From a bacterium (GTDB taxonomy: Bacteria > Auribacterota > Auribacteria > Auribacterales > Auribacteraceae), in contig JAGGZS010000134.1 in assembly GCA_021161885.1 (NCBI GenBank), forward strand, positions 1 to 5,690: a stretch of DNA of 5,690 nucleotides, read 5' to 3'. The notes beneath the pieces are model-generated. The model was not told where the DNA came from. It did not search any database and saw nothing but the letters and a program-made list of their open reading frames with translations. This document shows, piece after piece, positions 1-5,690 of this stretch. Every line of letters starts with the position of its first letter. The stretch's first letter is position 1. A program made the translations under genes and the position numbers.

Positions 1-40
1 CTTTAGATAATTTTGTAAAAATAGTAAAAAATATGGCGAA

Positions 41-490
41 TTAATCTTTGTCTAATTCAATAACAGCATCGTTATCAAGCAGTCTTAATTCGTCTTTATG
101 GGTAAGTTTTCTTTTTTCTTTTTCATTAGGATAAATTTTTATCAGTGTGCGCCTTGTTTTATCGTAATAAATTATTCCTTTTTCAATTTCGGTTTCATAA
201 CTTATTTCCAAGAAGCCGTCGTTATTAATATCTTCTATAACCGGTTTTTTCTTTAAGACACCGTGAATCATAACTTCATATATTGGAAAAAGATAAAGCG
301 ATCCGTCAATTTTCTCAAAAAAGCGGGCGTGAGTTTTACCTCGTTTAAAATGAAATACCACAAGCTGATTAGATACTTTAGAAGGGATAAACGGACCGTA
401 TGCCATTTCATCCTGAATAGCGTACGATTTATCTGGGCTAACCAGTATAATTAAATATAAACAGCAGAGCGGAAAAACTTTTTTTATCAA
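41..490 (-). CDS. Small exported protein of unknown function with one DxNxDGxxE loop
   Basis: I do not recognise a family for this 149-residue protein. Residues 1-24 look like a Sec signal peptide: a Lys pair at 3-4, a hydrophobic core at about 5-18, and a likely cleavage after SYA (22-24). There is no lipobox Cys in the usual position, so a periplasmic or secreted product is inferred. The mature part is rich in beta-type alternation. At D87-x-N89-x-D91-G92-x-x-E95 it carries a loop resembling the calcium-binding loops of FG-GAP/VCBS and dockerin-type repeats, but only one copy is present. The C-terminal 30 residues are highly charged (KEKRK, DKD). The start is TTG at 490, chosen because a near-perfect Shine-Dalgarno site lies 5 bases upstream; no ATG offers a better choice. 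The stop is TAA. The gene follows the ftsB terminator closely, so how it is transcribed is unclear. A real gene is likely; its function is unknown. Confidence 0.75.
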   Translation of the reverse strand: MIKKVFPLCCLYLIILVSPDKSYAIQDEMAYGPFIPSKVSNQLVVFHFKRGKTHARFFEKIDGSLYLFPIYEVMIHGVLKKKPVIEDINNDGFLEISYETEIEKGIIYYDKTRRTLIKIYPNEKEKRKLTHKDELRLLDNDAVIELDKD

Positions 491-494
491 TATA

Positions 495-502
495 ACCTCC
501 TT
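495..502 (-). promoter_or_regulatory. Strong ribosome binding site fixing the TTG start of the exported protein
   Basis: The minus strand reads AAGGAGGT, close to a full anti-16S match, with 5 bases between GGAGG and the TTG at 490-488. It is the strongest ribosome site in the window. It supports a real gene and a non-ATG start. Confidence 0.8.
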
Positions 503-513
503 GTTAATTTGAT

Positions 514-569
514 ATAAAAAAAGGGTGAAACGCCGTTTTACATATACTAATTATCGGCATTTCACCCTT
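514..569 (-). terminator. Intrinsic terminator of the eno-ftsB unit
   Basis: Arms at 555-569 and 521-535 form a 15-pair stem. In the minus-strand transcript the only non-Watson-Crick pair is one G-U wobble; on the plus strand the same position would be a C-A mismatch. The loop is 19 bases (536-554). The stem runs straight into a seven-U tract (522-516) and then AT-rich sequence. The GC-rich stem, the U run and the position 14 bases after the ftsB stop make this a textbook rho-independent terminator acting on the minus strand. No U tract follows in the plus direction, so it is unlikely to work both ways. Because the next gene's ribosome site starts only about 12 bases beyond the U tract, it could also act as an attenuator with partial read-through. 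Confidence 0.9.
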
Positions 570-583
570 AAAATATTACAGAT

Positions 584-871
584 TTACTTGGTAAATTTAT
601 ATATTATTTCGTTATCTTTGCTTAAGCCCATTTCATCGCGGGCAACTTTTTCAACGGCCACCGGATCGGTTTTTAGTTCTTTCAATTGGAGTTCAAGCCT
701 TATTTTTTTGTTTTCCTTGTCGTACAGTTTTCGTGTTAATCTTTGTTCCTGCCTGTTTAAGTTATCAATTTTGATAACTTCCGGCAGAATAAAGTAAGCT
801 GCAAGCGCACTGGAAAGAACTAAAAAACTTAAAAGAATCAATCTGATCCATGGTATTCTGTTTGCTTTCAA
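584..871 (-). CDS. ftsB: FtsB/DivIC-family septum formation initiator
   Basis: This 95-residue bitopic inner-membrane protein belongs to the FtsB/DivIC family. In the divisome these proteins pair with an FtsL-type partner and bridge to FtsQ to license septal peptidoglycan synthesis. Visible features are a short cytoplasmic N-terminus with basic residues, one transmembrane helix at about 9-30, and a charged coiled coil at about 33-67. The family C-terminal motif follows at 69-92: DP at 69-70, E74, AR at 77-78, G82, E88 and Y91. The length is typical. The start is TTG at 871-869; its last two bases plus A form the enolase stop TGA, giving a 4-base TTGA overlap. No well-placed ATG exists before the membrane helix. 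A GGGGG run at 884-888 is a weak and rather distant ribosome site, so translation probably depends on ribosomes finishing eno. FtsB and DivIC cannot be separated by sequence alone; synteny with eno favours FtsB. Confidence 0.88.
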   Translation of the reverse strand: MKANRIPWIRLILLSFLVLSSALAAYFILPEVIKIDNLNRQEQRLTRKLYDKENKKIRLELQLKELKTDPVAVEKVARDEMGLSKDNEIIYKFTK

Positions 872-2142
872 CGAAGCAAAGAACCCCCGTAAATCGCTTC
901 ATCGCCAAGATATTCTTCTATGCGAAGAAGCTGGTTGTATTTGCAAATACGCTCTGTTCGGCAAATAGAACCGGTTTTTATTTGCCCTGCGTTTGTCGCT
1001 ACAGCGAGATCGGCGATTGTAGTGTCTTCGGTTTCACCTGACCTATGGCTGATAACGCAAGTATATTTGTTAGTGTGTGCCATAAAAATAGTGTCAAGTG
1101 TTTCTGTCAGCGAACCTATCTGGTTGACTTTTATTAATATTGAGTTAGCGACGTTTAAATCGATACCCCTTTTTAGACGTTTTGTATTAGTAACGAATAA
1201 ATCGTCTCCGACAATCTGAGTGGTTGCCCCTATTTTTTCCGTAAGGAGTTTCCAGCCGTCCCAATCGTCTTCAGCGAGTCCGTCTTCAATAGAAAAAATA
1301 GGATATTTTTTAGTCCATTCAGCGTAAAGCCCAACCATATCAGCAATTGATTTTTCGCTTTGATCTTCTGCTTTAAGGATATATTTTCCGTCTTTAAAAA
1401 ATTCACTTGCCGCCGGGTCAAGAGCTATATAAATATCTTCGCCGGGTTTGAATCCTGCCTGTTCAATACTCTGCATAATAACTTGCAGGGCTTCTTCGTT
1501 TGACTGTAAGTTAGGGGCGAATCCGCCTTCATCACCGACGGAGGTGCTGTATCCTTTGCTCTTAAGCAGTTTTTTTAGAGTATGAAATACTTCAGAACCC
1601 ATTCTTAATGCTTCCCGGAATGTGGGAGCGCCTATAGGCATAATCATAAATTCCTGAAGATCAACGTTGTTATCGGCATGGCTTCCGCCGTTTAAGATAT
1701 TCATCATAGGTACAGGTATGATTTTAGCGTTAACGCCGCCTATGTATTTAAAAAGAGGAAGCCCATTTGCTTCCGCGGCTGCTTTAGCGGTTGCTAAAGA
1801 TACGCCTAAAATAGCGTTTGCCCCTAATTTGCCTTTGTTTTCCGTTCCGTCGAGTTCGCATAAAACATTATCGATGCCGACCTGATCAATAGCGTCCATA
1901 CCGCAAACTTCCGTCGCTATAATTTCGTTCACATTATTTACCGCTTTCAAAACGCCTTTACCGAGATACCTATTTTTGTCTCCATCGCGAAGTTCGACAG
2001 CTTCGTGTTCGCCTGTTGAGGCGCCTGAAGGAACAGCGGCTGTACCTACTGCACCGCATTCAAGTTCCACTTCCACTTCAACCGTGGGGTTGCCGCGGGA
2101 ATCAAGGATTTCTCTTGCCCAAACATTAGTTATAAATGTCAT
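868..2142 (-). CDS. eno: Enolase (2-phosphoglycerate dehydratase)
   Basis: Enolase interconverts 2-phosphoglycerate and phosphoenolpyruvate in glycolysis and gluconeogenesis, in the cytoplasm, using two Mg2+ ions. The 424-residue product is full length for a bacterial enolase. It begins with the usual strand and DSRGNPTVEVEV (14-25), followed by the substrate loop SGASTGEHEA (39-48). SHADNNVDLQEFMI spans 154-167. By alignment from memory to the E. coli enzyme, the catalytic acid/base pair is E205 (in GDEGGFAP) and K338 (in IKVNQIGS). Metal ligands are D242, E286 (SIEDG) and D313 (GDDLF). The substrate-binding HRSGET is at 366-371 and K389 follows. No key residue is missing. An in-frame ATG at 2190 would add 16 residues, but the ATG at 2142 has an AAAGGAG site 6 bases upstream and gives the conserved N-terminus, so it is preferred. 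The gene heads the eno-ftsB unit behind its own promoter. Confidence 0.97.
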   Translation of the reverse strand: MTFITNVWAREILDSRGNPTVEVEVELECGAVGTAAVPSGASTGEHEAVELRDGDKNRYLGKGVLKAVNNVNEIIATEVCGMDAIDQVGIDNVLCELDGTENKGKLGANAILGVSLATAKAAAEANGLPLFKYIGGVNAKIIPVPMMNILNGGSHADNNVDLQEFMIMPIGAPTFREALRMGSEVFHTLKKLLKSKGYSTSVGDEGGFAPNLQSNEEALQVIMQSIEQAGFKPGEDIYIALDPAASEFFKDGKYILKAEDQSEKSIADMVGLYAEWTKKYPIFSIEDGLAEDDWDGWKLLTEKIGATTQIVGDDLFVTNTKRLKRGIDLNVANSILIKVNQIGSLTETLDTIFMAHTNKYTCVISHRSGETEDTTIADLAVATNAGQIKTGSICRTERICKYNQLLRIEEYLGDEAIYGGSLLR

Positions 2143-2148
2143 AGTAAA

Positions 2149-2155
2149 CTCCTTT
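2149..2155 (-). promoter_or_regulatory. Ribosome binding site deciding the eno start
   Basis: The minus strand reads AAAGGAG, 6 bases before the ATG at 2142-2140. The competing upstream ATG at 2190 has only a weak AAAAG in front of it. This site therefore selects the 424-residue enolase over the 440-residue version. Confidence 0.8.
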
Positions 2156-2217
2156 AAAATTTTGTTTCCGGTTTTTGTCAAAAAATTCATCTTTTAGGTA
2201 TAGATAAATTCGGTAGA

Positions 2218-2245
2218 ATTATAATACTATTTTTTGATTTTGCAA
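2218..2245 (-). promoter_or_regulatory. Sigma70-type promoter for eno-ftsB
   Basis: The minus strand has TTGCAA at 2245-2240, a 16-base spacer, and a consensus TATAAT at 2223-2218. Transcription would start near 2211 and give a leader of roughly 70 bases before the enolase ATG. It lies just downstream of the mgtE stop, as expected for the start of a separate housekeeping unit. The background is AT-rich, so chance -10 matches occur, but the combination and its position are convincing. Confidence 0.65.
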
Positions 2246-2280
2246 CAAAAAGTATATATTAAATGAGGATTATTGTATCG

Positions 2281-3651
2281 TTATAAAATATGGTTTAAAA
2301 AAATTGTCGATAATAACAGGTAAATCGTAAGACCTACCAGATCGTTTAGAGTTGTTATTAAAGGACCTGAAGCGACTGCCGGATCAATCTTTATTTTTTT
2401 AAATAAAATCGGTATAAGCAATCCGATAATGCAGGAAGCGGAAACCGCAAAAAACATTGATATGCCTACAATTAACCCGATAAAAAGATCTCCGCGCCAT
2501 ATTTTTGCTATTAGCATTAAAACAAGTCCGCATACACAGCCTAATATAAGAGCCGTTCTGATTTCTTTTAATATGTTGCCGATAATATTATAAACGCTTA
2601 TATCCCCTAACGCCATCCGGCGAACCATAATGGTAGAAGATTGCAGACCTGTGTTTCCCCCTGTGGACATAATAACCGGTATGAACGAGACTAACGCTAT
2701 TTGCGAAGCAAGGGTTAATTCGAAACGGCGTATCACTAATCCCGTCAGCAAACTGCCGAAAATACATGTTATAAGCCACGGCAGACGTATTCGAGCGATT
2801 TTAAACGCTGATTTGCTGAATAATTCCTCGTAATCCGTACCAGCCATTTTATAAATATCTTCTGTATTTTCCTCATTGATAACGTCAATGATGTCATCTA
2901 CAGTGATCCTGCCGACTAACTTTTTGTTTTCGTCCAGAACAGGTAAAGCCGGAATATCGTATTTTTCTACAATTTTAGCTACATCTTCCTGGTCGGTAGA
3001 TACCGATACAGTAATGTTTTCTTCCTTATCGATCAAGTTGCCGAGCGTGGCGCTGGAAGAGGCGAATATAATTTTATGGATTGGCACCATGCCTTTATAG
3101 ATATTTTTATTATCTACTACGTATATATAATAAAACGGTTCTTCAATTTGTTTATGGCGGATATATTCGATAACTTTTTCAGGCGATGTGTTTTCGTTTA
3201 ACGCCACAAAATCCGAATTCATGATACGTCCTGCCGTATCTTCGGGATATTCCAGAATTTTTTTTACTTTTTCAGATTCTGAAGTCTCCATTAAATCAAG
3301 CAGTTCGTCCGCTTCTTTACCGCGCATTTCCGAAATAGCTTCGGCAGCCTCTTCGGAAGGCATATCCTCAAGGATTTTTGCTACAAATTCAGTTCCGTAT
3401 TCATCAGCAACATCGGTTATGGTATCTGGATCAAGTTTAGAGAATACATCGGCTATGATATTGTCATCAAGAAATTTTATTATGGCTATTTGTTCTTCTC
3501 GATTTAAAGATTCTATAATCTCCGCTATATCTTCAATACGGCAATCAGCTAACAGGCTGTTAATTTTTTGCTCATCGTTTTCATGCAAAGCTTCGAGAAG
3601 ATTGTTTACGAGAGCGGTAAATATTTCTTGTCTGTCTTTATCCATAGACAT
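2281..3651 (-). CDS. mgtE: MgtE-family magnesium channel with N domain and CBS pair
   Basis: This inner-membrane Mg2+ channel is 456 residues long, the usual family length, and all parts are present. An acidic helical MgtE N domain covers about 5-138. Two CBS domains cover about 140-200 and 204-262. A plug/linker helix at about 263-288 leads to five predicted membrane helices at about 291-308, 315-332, 362-385, 388-418 and 427-453. The pore signature GGNTGLQ is at 331-337. D437 in the last helix (NDLVGL) matches the pore Asp known to bind Mg2+ in the Thermus thermophilus protein. In that family the acidic cytosolic domains sense Mg2+ and close the channel; this is inferred here. The start at 3651 is followed by a second ATG at 3645. 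The only SD-like AGG (3657-3655) is 3 bases from the first and 9 from the second, so translation may really begin at 3645, two residues shorter. A promoter lies just upstream. The short leader leaves no room for an M-box. Confidence 0.95.
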   Translation of the reverse strand: MSMDKDRQEIFTALVNNLLEALHENDEQKINSLLADCRIEDIAEIIESLNREEQIAIIKFLDDNIIADVFSKLDPDTITDVADEYGTEFVAKILEDMPSEEAAEAISEMRGKEADELLDLMETSESEKVKKILEYPEDTAGRIMNSDFVALNENTSPEKVIEYIRHKQIEEPFYYIYVVDNKNIYKGMVPIHKIIFASSSATLGNLIDKEENITVSVSTDQEDVAKIVEKYDIPALPVLDENKKLVGRITVDDIIDVINEENTEDIYKMAGTDYEELFSKSAFKIARIRLPWLITCIFGSLLTGLVIRRFELTLASQIALVSFIPVIMSTGGNTGLQSSTIMVRRMALGDISVYNIIGNILKEIRTALILGCVCGLVLMLIAKIWRGDLFIGLIVGISMFFAVSASCIIGLLIPILFKKIKIDPAVASGPLITTLNDLVGLTIYLLLSTIFLNHIL

Positions 3652-3683
3652 ATACCTGTAATTAATAATTTAGTATTGTTTAT

Positions 3684-3713
3684 TTTATATAAAAAATGAG
3701 ATTGACTTGTCTA
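3684..3713 (-). promoter_or_regulatory. Probable promoter for mgtE
   Basis: The minus strand shows TAGACA (3713-3708, five of six to TTGACA), an 18-base spacer, then TATAAA (3689-3684, five of six to TATAAT). An overlapping TATATA with a 16-base spacer is an alternative. Transcription would start near 3677 and leave a leader of about 25 bases. The surroundings are very AT-rich, which weakens the call. Confidence 0.5.
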
Positions 3714-3716
3714 CCT

Positions 3717-3737
3717 TTAAAATCAAATGGATTTTAA
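3717..3737. repeat. Inverted repeat just upstream of the mgtE promoter, possible operator
   Basis: TTAAAATC (3717-3724) and GATTTTAA (3730-3737) are perfect 8-base inverted arms separated by AAATG. The dyad ends 4 bases from the -35 box of the putative mgtE promoter, a position suited to a dimeric regulator. It has no U tract, so it is not a terminator. All-but-AT arms of this size can arise by chance in such DNA, so the regulatory role is speculative. Confidence 0.3.
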
Positions 3738-3749
3738 GTTTACGACAAT

Positions 3750-3767
3750 CACCCGCGAAGGCAGGAT
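3750..3767. repeat. GC-rich palindrome-like relic resembling a dispersed REP-type repeat
   Basis: The core CCCGCGAAGGCAGG (3752-3765) stands out as a GC-rich patch in very AT-rich intergenic DNA. On the minus-strand RNA it can fold into a 5-pair stem (CCUGC/GCGGG, one G-U pair) around a CUUC loop. The core resembles the CCCGCGAAGGCGGG centre of small dispersed palindromes seen in several bacterial genomes, but the outer arms here do not pair well, so at most it is a degraded copy. No U tract follows, so it is not a terminator. Whether it is repeated cannot be seen from one window. Confidence 0.3.
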
Positions 3768-3789
3768 AGGAATGGTCCGATAAAAAAAA

Positions 3790-5634
3790 TTATTCTACGC
3801 AAATATTATAATATTTTAATTTTTCATAAAGTGTTGATCTTTGAATTCCAAGAATCTGCGCGGCCTTTTTCTTGTTAGAATCGGTAAAGTTCAGGGCTTT
3901 AATTATATGTTCGCGTTCAATATCCTGAAGTGTCGGGAACGATTCTATATCGACCGGTTTATTGCCATTATTAATATTTATAGATAGGTCTTGCGGTTTA
4001 ATGACGGTTGAACTGCCGAGAACAACGACTCGCTCAATACAATTTTTAAGTTCCCTGATATTGCCCGGCCATTTATAACTTATAAGCATATCCGAGGCTT
4101 CTTTGCTGAACTGCATTGCTCCGCGCCCTGTTTCAGAAGAGTATTTATCTAAAAAATAAAGGGCGAGGGGCATAATATCTTCTTTGCGTTCACGCAGAGG
4201 GGGCAGGTCAATTTGTATAACTTTCAGCCGATAATAAAGGTCTTCCCTAAACAATTTTTCTGATATGGCTTTTTCAAGATTTTTATTAGTGGCGGCTAAA
4301 ATTCTTACGTCGGTAGATATGCTTTTTACTCCTCCGACACGCTCGAATTTGCCTTCTTCAATTACCCTAAGCAGTTTAACTTGGCTTTCAATGTTAAGTT
4401 CGCCTATTTCGTCAAGAAAAATTGTGCCGCCGGCGGCTATTTCAAAACGGCCTTTAAGCTGTCCGACCGCACCAGTGAATGCGCCTCGTTCATGCCCGAA
4501 AAGTTCGCTTTCAAGAAGATTTTTATTTAAAGCCGCACAGTTTACACACACCAAAGATTTATTTTTACGAATACTCGTATAATGAATGGCTCTTGCCACA
4601 AGTTCTTTGCCCGTACCGCTTTCGCCGCAAATAAGAATTGTAGATTCGTTTTGGGACAAGCGGTCGATAACAGCGAATATATCTTTTATCCGTTTACTTT
4701 TGCCGATCATATTATATTTTTTCTGCATTGCCTTTTGCAGAATTTTATTTTTTTCGTTAAGGCGCTGGAAAAAATTTATATTTTCAAGGGCGATTGCCGC
4801 CTGGTTGGCTATAACGCTTAAAAGGTCTAAGTCTTTTTCAGAGAAAACGCCTGTTTCCGCATGGTTGTCAAGATGGATAACGCCTATCATCTTATTGACT
4901 GTGCCTATCGGGGCGCACATTGCAGAACGGATACTGCGCAGGATAATGGTTTTTTTATTGGAAAATCTCGGATCGTTCAGAGCATCGCTGGTGATAATTC
5001 CGATTTTTTTATTGAACGTCATCTCCGCTATGGAATAACTTATGTGAATATCCTCGGTAATACCTGTTTTACGGCTAAGTCCCACTTGAGGCACAAGTTT
5101 TTTTAAATCGGAATCGTAAATTAAAATAGCTCCGTGTTCAGCAGGTATTACATCAAAAACAAGTTCAAGAAGTATTCTTATAAGTTTTTTTTTGTCGCGG
5201 ATTGAATGAATCGCTGAATTAACGTTGTATAAAAGATCGAGATTGCTGGATATTGTTTTAATGGTAACGCGTCGGTTATCCATAAGAAGAGTTGGAGGTG
5301 AAAGAGTTTCCGGCTTACCGTTTGAAAGAACCGGAGCTTTTTTAACCTGCTCTAAACATAAAGTTGTTTGCCCTAATGCTATCTCATCACCGTTTTTCAA
5401 AAGGTATTCATTATTTACAATTTGATTATTAACACGGGATTTGTTAGTGCTTTGTATATCTTTTAGGATTATTTTATCGTCTAAAAACGATATTTCACAA
5501 TGTGTTCGTGAAACAGTATTATCATTAACCGCAATATCCGTATTCCTGTCCCGACCGATTATTATTCTGTTTTTTTCTATGTAAAAAATTTTGCCTATGT
5601 CAGGACCGTGCTTTACTATTAATCGATAATCCAT
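3790..5634 (-). CDS. Sigma54-dependent transcriptional activator, FHA-GAF-AAA+-Fis HTH
   Basis: This 614-residue enhancer-binding protein would activate RNA polymerase carrying sigma54. Residues 1-96 form an FHA domain (GR at 27-28, SRTH at 42-45, STN at 62-64), which normally binds phosphothreonine partners. Residues about 145-287 form a GAF sensor domain ending in NQAAIALEN. A short helical linker leads to a complete AAA+ motor: Walker A GESGTGKE (337-344), the sigma54-contacting GAFTGA (384-389), Walker B TIFLDE (404-409), the AATN sensor (447-450), candidate arginine fingers R463 and R469, and WPGNIREL (522-529). A Fis-type helix-turn-helix fills about 583-612. There is no receiver domain, so it is not a standard response regulator; input is probably a kinase/phosphothreonine signal plus a GAF ligand, both unknown. 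The FHA loop has NK and VNN where NG and VNG are usual. The start ATG has GGAG (5646-5643) 8 bases upstream. The target genes are not evident; naming it for a specific pathway would be a guess. Confidence 0.93.
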   Translation of the reverse strand: MDYRLIVKHGPDIGKIFYIEKNRIIIGRDRNTDIAVNDNTVSRTHCEISFLDDKIILKDIQSTNKSRVNNQIVNNEYLLKNGDEIALGQTTLCLEQVKKAPVLSNGKPETLSPPTLLMDNRRVTIKTISSNLDLLYNVNSAIHSIRDKKKLIRILLELVFDVIPAEHGAILIYDSDLKKLVPQVGLSRKTGITEDIHISYSIAEMTFNKKIGIITSDALNDPRFSNKKTIILRSIRSAMCAPIGTVNKMIGVIHLDNHAETGVFSEKDLDLLSVIANQAAIALENINFFQRLNEKNKILQKAMQKKYNMIGKSKRIKDIFAVIDRLSQNESTILICGESGTGKELVARAIHYTSIRKNKSLVCVNCAALNKNLLESELFGHERGAFTGAVGQLKGRFEIAAGGTIFLDEIGELNIESQVKLLRVIEEGKFERVGGVKSISTDVRILAATNKNLEKAISEKLFREDLYYRLKVIQIDLPPLRERKEDIMPLALYFLDKYSSETGRGAMQFSKEASDMLISYKWPGNIRELKNCIERVVVLGSSTVIKPQDLSININNGNKPVDIESFPTLQDIEREHIIKALNFTDSNKKKAAQILGIQRSTLYEKLKYYNICVE

Positions 5635-5658
5635 TAAAATAACTCCGAAAAAAATATT

Positions 5659-5687
5659 ATCATAAACATAAATGTATCACATATTAA
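5659..5687 (-). promoter_or_regulatory. Possible weak promoter of the sigma54 activator gene
   Basis: The minus strand has TTAATA (5687-5682, four of six to consensus), a 17-base spacer, and TATGAT (5664-5659, five of six). The spacing is right and the position 25 bases before the start codon is reasonable. The DNA is almost entirely A and T and the window ends at 5690, so this is tentative. Confidence 0.3.
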
Positions 5688-5690
5688 TAA

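Noticed and set aside
1..40. Possible start of another gene at the low-coordinate edge
   Set aside because: Neither strand shows a start codon with a ribosome site in these 40 AT-rich bases, and no hairpin with a U tract follows the exported-protein stop.
2160..2181. Perfect TTGACA (2181-2176) in the eno leader as a second -35 box
   Set aside because: The -10 at proper spacing is only TTTAAA, and transcription would start at about the eno start codon, losing its ribosome site.
2143..2190. Upstream in-frame ATG giving a 440-residue enolase
   Set aside because: The extra 16 residues are not part of the conserved enolase N-terminus, and the ribosome site before 2190 is weak, whereas AAAGGAG precedes the ATG at 2142.
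3188..3661. 157-codon plus-strand reading frame antisense to mgtE
   Set aside because: It is very Ser-rich with no recognisable domain, and it lies wholly opposite the acidic N and first CBS domains of a certain gene. This is the expected shadow of Glu/Asp/Ile-rich codons.
3652..3789. M-box magnesium riboswitch ahead of mgtE
   Set aside because: The predicted leader is about 25 bases, and even the whole 138-base gap is shorter than a full M-box. None of the expected multi-helix structure is visible.
3782..3816. T8 run after the sigma54 activator stop, with an AT-only palindrome (3801-3816), as an intrinsic terminator
   Set aside because: The palindrome contains only A-T pairs, has no loop, and is separated from the T run by 11 bases, so it would not form a stable terminator hairpin.
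4586..5038. 150-codon plus-strand reading frame antisense to the sigma54 activator
   Set aside because: It has no family resemblance and lies fully inside the conserved GAF and AAA+ coding region on the other strand, so it is a shadow frame.

Overview
The window is an AT-rich bacterial chromosome segment. All five genes that can be supported lie on the minus strand and are read from high to low coordinates. Plus-strand reading frames over these genes look like shadows. There are no mobile elements, RNA genes or CRISPR arrays, and no stretch over 300 bases lacks a gene. The taxon cannot be fixed from this sequence. The AT-rich composition, AGGAG-type ribosome sites, two TTG starts and an FHA-GAF-sigma54 activator fit a Gram-negative lineage such as Elusimicrobiota/Endomicrobia, Omnitrophota or a deltaproteobacterial relative. 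That placement is inference only.

Layout in transcription order. (1) 5634-3790 is a 614-residue sigma54 enhancer-binding protein with FHA, GAF, AAA+ and Fis-type HTH domains. (2) A 138-base gap (3652-3789) holds a short GC-rich palindrome-like relic, an AT-rich inverted repeat and a probable promoter for the next gene. (3) 3651-2281 is an MgtE-type magnesium channel with a complete domain set. (4) A second gap holds a strong sigma70-type promoter and a leader of about 70 bases. (5) 2142-868 is enolase. (6) 871-584 is an FtsB/DivIC-family septum protein that starts on TTG and overlaps the enolase stop. (7) 521-569 is a clear intrinsic terminator. (8) 490-41 is a small exported protein of unknown function with one DxNxDGxxE calcium-loop-like motif. 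Positions 1-40 contain nothing supportable.

The eno-ftsB pair forms one transcription unit with a defined promoter, a translationally coupled junction and a defined terminator. It joins glycolysis to cell division, as eno-ftsB does in enterobacteria. mgtE appears to have its own promoter with a leader of only about 25 bases, so there is no room for an M-box riboswitch. The sigma54 activator has no recognisable -24/-12 target promoter in the window, so its regulon probably lies elsewhere. The most puzzling local feature is the exported-protein gene. Its strong ribosome site begins about a dozen bases after the ftsB terminator, which leaves almost no room for a separate promoter. I see no convincing new multi-gene system here; this is mostly an ordinary housekeeping region.
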